Of a DNA stretch of 64,000 nt, positions 59,330 through 64,000 are shown one piece after another; the first letter of the stretch is position 1; the number at the start of each line of letters is the position of its first letter. Source of the DNA: Paraburkholderia rhizosphaerae (GTDB taxonomy: Bacteria; Pseudomonadota; Gammaproteobacteria; Burkholderiales; Burkholderiaceae); NCBI RefSeq assembly GCF_004366595.1, contig NZ_SORE01000001.1, positions 124,001 to 188,000 on the forward strand. The letters are read 5' to 3'. A program made the position numbers and the translations under genes. The notes under the pieces were generated by a model, which was not told where the DNA came from, made no database searches, and saw nothing but the letters and a program-made list of their open reading frames with translations.

Positions 59330-60619
59330 ATGAAACGCGTCGCCCTTGCGATTTGCATGATCGCCTTCTGTTGCGGCACGCTTGCCGCGTCTTCCTCCAC
59401 GGTCACCGCAACCGGCGTCGTCGCGCTCAGCACCGAGAAGATCCTCGATTCGATCGGCGTCAACACGCATATCAACTACACGGACGGCGCGTATGCCGAT
59501 GTCAGCAAGGTCGGCGACCGGTTGCAATGGCTTGGCGTCACGCATATTCGCGAGTACACGCCGGGGCATTCGACGCCGTTGTCGTCCTATGTGTATCTCG
59601 CTCGACGCGGCTTCAAATTCACGTTTATCGTCGACGACGACGTCGTGGGTTCGATCGACAAATTCCGGCAGATCGAAGCGCAGGCGCGAGGCAGCGTCGT
59701 CGCGATCGAGGGCTTCAACGAGATCAACAACTGGCCGGTCAAATACGCTGGGCTCACGGGCCAGGACGCGGGCCTCGCCGGACAGAAGGCAATTTATGAG
59801 CGCGTGCGCAGCACACCATCGCTTTCGCAAGTGCCCGTGTACGACCTGACCGGCTACGACCCGAAGCCGGTCAAAACGCGCGCCGGATCGGCCGACTTCA
59901 CGAACAGTCATACGTACCCGCAGAACGGCCAGCAGCCGAACTACGATCAATGGGGCAGCGTATGGATCGACTGGGCCTTCGCAGAGGTGCGCAAGTTCAA
60001 GCTGCCGATGGTGATGACCGAGTTCGGCTACTTCACGATGCCGCAAAGCGGCTGGTACGTGATCGGCGTCGATGAGGCGACGCAGGCCAAGGGCACGCTG
60101 AACGGTCTGCTCGATGCGGTGAACACCGGCATCTCACGCACGTATATCTATGAACTGCTCGACGAAAAGCCCGACCCGCAGCATCGGGATATGGGCATGC
60201 ACTTCGGACTGTTCAATTTCGATCACAGCCCGAAAGCGTCGGCGCGTGCGCTGCGAAATTTCATCCTGATCCTGAAAGCGAACGACAAGGTCGCCGTGAA
60301 CGAATCCGCGAATGGACGCATGTCGTTCACGCTATCGGGCTGGCCTGTTTCCGCGCAACGGATGCTGATGCAGAAGAAGGACGGCCGCTTTGTGCTCGCA
60401 ATGTGGAACGAAGTGCCATTCTGGAACCGCGAAACCGGCAAACCGATCGATTCGCCGGCGGTCAAGGTGCCGCTGGAGTTCGGCAAAACCGCGCGTGTGG
60501 TCAACGTCTATGACCCGCTAGCGGGTACTGCGCCGACTGTTACGCAACGCAATGTTGCGCAGATGACGATCGATGTGCCGGACCATGTGGTGCTTGTCGA
60601 AGTGACCTTTCCGGACTAG
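59330..60619 (+). CDS. Secreted glycoside-hydrolase-like (clan GH-A) protein
   Basis: The 429-residue protein has a signal peptide (MKRVALAICMIAFCCGTLAA). A TIM-barrel-like domain follows with E131 in GFNEINN (acid/base after Asn, as in clan GH-A) and E231 in MTEFGY (nucleophile). The last about 110 residues look like a beta domain. The NE and TEFG motifs and the order fit GH39/PslG-like or GH5/GH-A proteins, but the sugar specificity is unknown. No exopolysaccharide genes flank it. Confidence 0.72.
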   Translation: MKRVALAICMIAFCCGTLAASSSTVTATGVVALSTEKILDSIGVNTHINYTDGAYADVSKVGDRLQWLGVTHIREYTPGHSTPLSSYVYLARRGFKFTFIVDDDVVGSIDKFRQIEAQARGSVVAIEGFNEINNWPVKYAGLTGQDAGLAGQKAIYERVRSTPSLSQVPVYDLTGYDPKPVKTRAGSADFTNSHTYPQNGQQPNYDQWGSVWIDWAFAEVRKFKLPMVMTEFGYFTMPQSGWYVIGVDEATQAKGTLNGLLDAVNTGISRTYIYELLDEKPDPQHRDMGMHFGLFNFDHSPKASARALRNFILILKANDKVAVNESANGRMSFTLSGWPVSAQRMLMQKKDGRFVLAMWNEVPFWNRETGKPIDSPAVKVPLEFGKTARVVNVYDPLAGTAPTVTQRNVAQMTIDVPDHVVLVEVTFPD

Positions 60620-60648
60620 CGTCCGATCCGGCCAGACCGCGCACTGTC

Positions 60649-61119
60649 TTATCCTTCGCCGATACGCACCGGCAACTCGGTTTTATATTGCACGCATCGC
60701 AATGTAATCGACGTGCTGACGTCGCGCACGCCATCGATTGTCGCGAGGCGTGTCATCACGAACCGTTCAATACCGGGGATGTCGCTCGCGACCACGCGCA
60801 CCACGTAGTCGTATGCACCGGTCATCAGATAGCACTCCATCACCTGTTCGCAGGCGAGGATCTCCCGTTCGAATGCGGCCAGCCTGTCGGCGCTTTTTTC
60901 CAGCGACACGGACACATACGCGCTGATCGGAAACCCGGCCTTCTCCTGATCCAGCAGCGTCACGTATTGCTTGATCACGCCCGCCTCTTCCATCACGCGA
61001 ATGCGCCGGTACATCGGCGACGGTGAAAGGGCGAGCGACTCCGCCAGCTCAGACGCTTTCGCATGTGCGTCGCGCTGCAGCGCCTGCAAAATCGTCACGT
61101 CTGTCTTGTCCAGTTTCAT
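60649..61119 (-). CDS. Lrp/AsnC-family transcriptional regulator
   Basis: The 156-residue protein has an N-terminal HTH (LDKTDVTILQALQRDAHAKASELAESLALS in outline) and a RAM effector domain. The ATG at 61119 (MKLDKTDV) was chosen over upstream codons that look unlike an Lrp N-terminus. It is divergent from an SDR gene at 61260, which it probably regulates, and convergent with the glycosidase-like gene. Amino acids or related compounds are the usual effectors. Confidence 0.88.
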   Translation of the reverse strand: MKLDKTDVTILQALQRDAHAKASELAESLALSPSPMYRRIRVMEEAGVIKQYVTLLDQEKAGFPISAYVSVSLEKSADRLAAFEREILACEQVMECYLMTGAYDYVVRVVASDIPGIERFVMTRLATIDGVRDVSTSITLRCVQYKTELPVRIGEG

Positions 61120-61259
61120 TGAGCAAATTGTCCTGTGGTACGGAAAAAGTCGAACTGTGCTAAATCGGCGCTGATTTCCCCGCGAACTTTGGCACAAATC
61201 AAGCGTGCCGGCTCGCTAGAATTTTGCTGATGCTTCCCTGAACGAAAAAGGAAATTCGC

Positions 61260-62012
61260 ATGCTCTTATCGAAAAAGAATCTTGATGGAAAAGCCGCGCT
61301 CATCACGGGCGGTTCACGTGGTATTGGCGCGGCCATCGCGAAGCGGCTCGCCGCCGAAGGCGCAAAGGTTGCGATTACCTACTCGGCGTCGCAAGCGGAC
61401 GCCGGGCAGATCGTCGAGGAAATACACCGTGACGGCGGTCACGCGATGGCGCTGCATGCGGACAGCGGCGATGTTGCGGCGCTGCAATCCGCAGTATCGA
61501 CCACCGCGACCGAATTCGGGCGTTTCGACATACTTGTCAATAATGCGGGGCTACTCCGTACGGGCGTGATCGACGAGATTCCAGTCGACGATATCGACCA
61601 GATGCTCGCGGTCAACGTGCGCGGCCCGCTGGTGGCGATCAAGGAAGCGCTGCGATTCATGGGCAAAGGCGGCAGAATCATCAACATTGGCAGCATCACG
61701 AGCGACTATGTGCCGATTCCCGGCGCCTCGCTGTATGCGTGTACGAAAGGCGCGATAGCAAGTATGACGCGGGCGCTCGCGCGGGACCTCGGCGGCGCCG
61801 GCATCACGATCAACAATGTTCAGCCCGGGCGGATCGATACCGATATGAACCCCGCCAACGGCCCGCTCGCGGAACGCATTCGCGGCTCGATCGCGCTCGG
61901 CCATTATGGAGACCCCGAGGATGTCGCGAATATGGTCGCGTGGCTGGTCAGCCCGGAAGCGTCGTTCGTCACGGGTGCCAGCATCAAGGTGGACGGCGGC
62001 ACGAGCGCGTGA
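61260..62012 (+). CDS. SDR-family oxidoreductase (FabG-like)
   Basis: The 250-residue classical SDR has ITGGSRGIGAAIA cofactor motif, LVNNAGLL, INIGSITSDY with the catalytic serine and YACTKGAIASM with Tyr/Lys, and a FabG-like C-terminus VTGASIKVDGG. An aaggaaa ribosome site precedes the ATG. It is divergent from the Lrp gene. The substrate is unknown. Confidence 0.88.
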   Translation: MLLSKKNLDGKAALITGGSRGIGAAIAKRLAAEGAKVAITYSASQADAGQIVEEIHRDGGHAMALHADSGDVAALQSAVSTTATEFGRFDILVNNAGLLRTGVIDEIPVDDIDQMLAVNVRGPLVAIKEALRFMGKGGRIINIGSITSDYVPIPGASLYACTKGAIASMTRALARDLGGAGITINNVQPGRIDTDMNPANGPLAERIRGSIALGHYGDPEDVANMVAWLVSPEASFVTGASIKVDGGTSA

Positions 62013-62076
62013 CGTCGTACGAGCTGCCGCGCGCGGGCGGTCGGCCCGCGGTTGCGGGTGCGCGTTCATCGCGTTC

Positions 62077-63390
62077 TTACTGACGGGCACCGCGCATCAC
62101 GAAGCCCACCAGTGCACCCACCACACACAGCACGGCCACATACAGTTGCGGCGCGTCCGGATTCGACTTCAGCATCAAGGACACCGCGATAGGCGTCAGC
62201 CCGCCGAACACCGCGTACGCAATGTTGTAAGAGAACGAAATACCTGAGAATCGTACCGTCGGCGGAAACGCTTTAACCATCGCGACCGGAATCGCCGCCA
62301 CCGCGCCGACAAAAAAGCCGGTCACCCCGTAGTAAGGCACCAGCGATGACGGATCGGCCGCGACGTGCATCATCATCAGGTAGTACGACACCGCGAGCAG
62401 CAGGCAACCGACGAAAATCGTACGTGCCGCGCCGAAGCGCCCCGCGATCGAGCCGAACACGATACAGCCGAACGTCAGGCACAAGGTCGCGACCGAATTC
62501 GCCGCGAGCGTGGTCGACGCATCGAGATGGAAACGCTTTTGCAGCAGCGTCGGCGTCATCAGGATCACGACGACGATCGCCGCGGTCAGCGTCCACGTGA
62601 GGATCATCGAGACCAGCACGACGCCGCCATGGTCGCGAATCACCGCTTTCAACGGCACTTCGGCCGCGAGCGACTTGCTCTGCTGCATGTCGATAAACAC
62701 CGGCGTTTCCTGCAGCCAGCGGCGCATGAATGCAGCCAGCAGACCGAACAGGCCGCCGATCAGAAACGGAATGCGCCACGCGAACGCAACGATTTCATCA
62801 TGCCCATAGTGGTGCGTGAGCGCCGACGCAATCAGCGAGCCGAGCAGAATGCCGGCGGTCAATCCCGCCGTGAGCGTGCCGCACGCATAACCGACATAGC
62901 GCTGCGGCACATGCTCCGACACGAACACCCACGCGCCCGGCACTTCGCCGCCGACCGCCGCGCCCTGCAACACGCGGCACACGAGCAGCAGCACCGGCGC
63001 GACGAGGCCCACGACGTCGTAGGTTGGCAGCAGACCCATTAACAGCGTGGGCAACGCCATCAACAGCACGCTTAGCATGAACATCCGCTTGCGCCCGATC
63101 AGGTCACCGAAGTGCGCCATGATGATGCCGCCCAGCGGACGCGCGATATAGCCGGCCGCGAAAATACCGAACGTTTGCACCTGGCGCAGCCAGTCCGGGA
63201 TCGATTGCGGAAAGAAAAGCTGTCCGATGACCGCCGCAAAAAACACGTAGATCACGAAATCGTAGAACTCGAGCGCGCCGCCGAGCGCGGCCAGCACGAG
63301 TGTCCGATGGTCGCTGCCCATCAACGGACGGTGAGGAATAAAAGGGACTTGTGTTTCAGGGGTATTCATCGCTGAAGGGCTTTTCCGCAT
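62077..63390 (-). CDS. MFS transporter, metabolite:H+ symporter family
   Basis: The 437-residue carrier has twelve helices and the MHS signature LEFYDFVIYVFFAAVIG (core EFYDFVIY). HFGDLIGRKRMFM follows, then CRVLQGAAVGGEVPGAWVF. ATG 63390 or 63369 (MNTPETQV) could be the start; neither has a strong ribosome site. It ends 65 bases from the stop of the convergent SDR gene. The upstream 270 bp (63391-63660) hold no supported gene; an aacggcg/cgccgtt stem near 63560-63590 may end the PdxA-family gene. The substrate is unknown. Confidence 0.85.
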   Translation of the reverse strand: MRKSPSAMNTPETQVPFIPHRPLMGSDHRTLVLAALGGALEFYDFVIYVFFAAVIGQLFFPQSIPDWLRQVQTFGIFAAGYIARPLGGIIMAHFGDLIGRKRMFMLSVLLMALPTLLMGLLPTYDVVGLVAPVLLLVCRVLQGAAVGGEVPGAWVFVSEHVPQRYVGYACGTLTAGLTAGILLGSLIASALTHHYGHDEIVAFAWRIPFLIGGLFGLLAAFMRRWLQETPVFIDMQQSKSLAAEVPLKAVIRDHGGVVLVSMILTWTLTAAIVVVILMTPTLLQKRFHLDASTTLAANSVATLCLTFGCIVFGSIAGRFGAARTIFVGCLLLAVSYYLMMMHVAADPSSLVPYYGVTGFFVGAVAAIPVAMVKAFPPTVRFSGISFSYNIAYAVFGGLTPIAVSLMLKSNPDAPQLYVAVLCVVGALVGFVMRGARQ

Positions 63391-63660
63391 GACGACACGA
63401 TCGGTGTCCAGCCGTCCCGCGCGCCAACCAGCCGCAGACAGAGGACATCAGATAGTGACAACACCTTGCGTGCGGCATTATTCCCTGCATGCCAGTTTTT
63501 TGACTGTGCGTAGCCGATAGACGTCATCGCCCATCGAAAGGAGCGCGAAAGAAAAACGGCGAATCAGTCTGCCGACTGTCCGCCGTTCTAACCTTCGCTG
63601 CGTTCGATCGAGCCGCTAATGCAGGGCCGGGCCTATACAGCGACCTTCAATTGAGCCTGC

Positions 63661-64000
63661 TTACGCGCGCCGCGTCGCCAGTTCCGCGCCCTGGCGCAGC
63701 GCTTCGAGCAGACTGCCTTCGTCCGCAATGCCTTTGCCCGCGATATCGAACGCGGTACCGTGATCGACCGATGTACGCACCACCTGCAACCCGACCGTCA
63801 CGTTAACGCCCGCTTCGAGGCCGAGCACCTTCACCGGCCCATGGCCCTGGTCGTGATACATCGCCACGACCAGATCGAAATCGCCGCGCCCCGCGCGGAA
63901 AAACAGCGTATCCGCGGGCAGCGGTCCTTCGATATTCCAGCCGCGTTCGCGCAATTCGAGCACCGCCGGCACGATTTTCTCTTCTTCCTCGCCGTAGCCG
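63661..64000 (-). CDS. PdxA-family 4-hydroxythreonine-4-phosphate dehydrogenase-like protein, 5' part missing
   Basis: The last 113 residues of the protein are visible; the frame is open to the right edge. PADTLFFRAGRGDFDLVVAMYHDQG (core VAMYHDQGHGPVK), GVNVTVGLQVVRTSVDHGTAFDIAGKG (core TSVDHGTAFDIAGKG) and the following LxEAL helix are hallmarks of PdxA and its PdxA2 paralogues. Paralogues act in D-threonate or related four-carbon acid phosphate catabolism. Whether this is PdxA or PdxA2 cannot be decided without the N-terminus and neighbours. Confidence 0.87.
   Translation of the reverse strand, partial: GYGEEEEKIVPAVLELRERGWNIEGPLPADTLFFRAGRGDFDLVVAMYHDQGHGPVKVLGLEAGVNVTVGLQVVRTSVDHGTAFDIAGKGIADEGSLLEALRQGAELATRRA

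Overview
The window is a dense, GC-rich bacterial chromosome segment, best read as Burkholderiaceae (Burkholderia/Paraburkholderia-like). Supporting signs are the strong G/C third-position bias, the many LysR, GntR and GlxA/AraC regulators each beside a small catabolic unit, a DUF4148-type exported protein, a lipoprotein of the type I recall as DUF2242, and a carbon-uptake gene repertoire typical of soil or rhizosphere beta-proteobacteria. I saw no rRNA, tRNA, CRISPR array, insertion sequence or phage gene.

Layout. 1-2842: partial DMT exporter, divergent AraC regulator and a PLP aminotransferase. 2928-7545: an acyl-CoA unit (ACS-family MFS carrier, HMG-CoA-lyase-like enzyme, CaiB-type CoA-transferase, LysR). 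7772-11392: small conserved ORF, GlxA regulator, SDR enzyme, membrane acyltransferase. 11603-20175: non-phosphorylative L-arabinose catabolism (AraFGH ABC importer, L-arabinose dehydrogenase, L-KDA dehydratase, L-arabonate dehydratase, FadR-type regulator). The lactonase and 2-oxoglutarate-semialdehyde dehydrogenase are not in the cluster. 20473-28812: two small exported proteins, then a sensory block (CHASE3 hybrid kinase with three receiver domains, CheR, CheB, receiver-kinase) and a lipoprotein. 28936-33368: two regulator/dehydrogenase pairs. 33536-34939: a protein resembling the CNF/DNT Rho-deamidase domain but with Ser in place of the catalytic Cys.

34996-56126 is the most interesting part. 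It reads as an organosulfonate island with one inserted ATPase gene. It holds a ComC-like sulfolactate dehydrogenase, a DctA-type carrier, sulfolactate sulfo-lyase SuyAB, a GntR regulator, a TauABC/SsuABC-type ABC importer, a TauE/SafE anion exporter, a LysR regulator and a SoeABC-type sulfite dehydrogenase. Between the exporter/LysR and soeABC lies a six-gene operon coding for a complete succinate-dehydrogenase-like complex and a two-subunit class I fumarase/tartrate-dehydratase-like enzyme. 3-Sulfopropanoate is the sulfonate analogue of succinate. Dehydrogenation and hydration of it would give 3-sulfolactate, the SuyAB substrate, which is cleaved to pyruvate and sulfite. The sulfite could then be exported or oxidised. 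This route is inferred from gene content and chemistry only.

56379-64000: an M14-family deacylase with a ProP-type MFS carrier, a secreted glycosidase-like protein, an Lrp regulator divergent from an SDR, a second MHS carrier, and the C-terminal part of a PdxA-family dehydrogenase cut by the window end.
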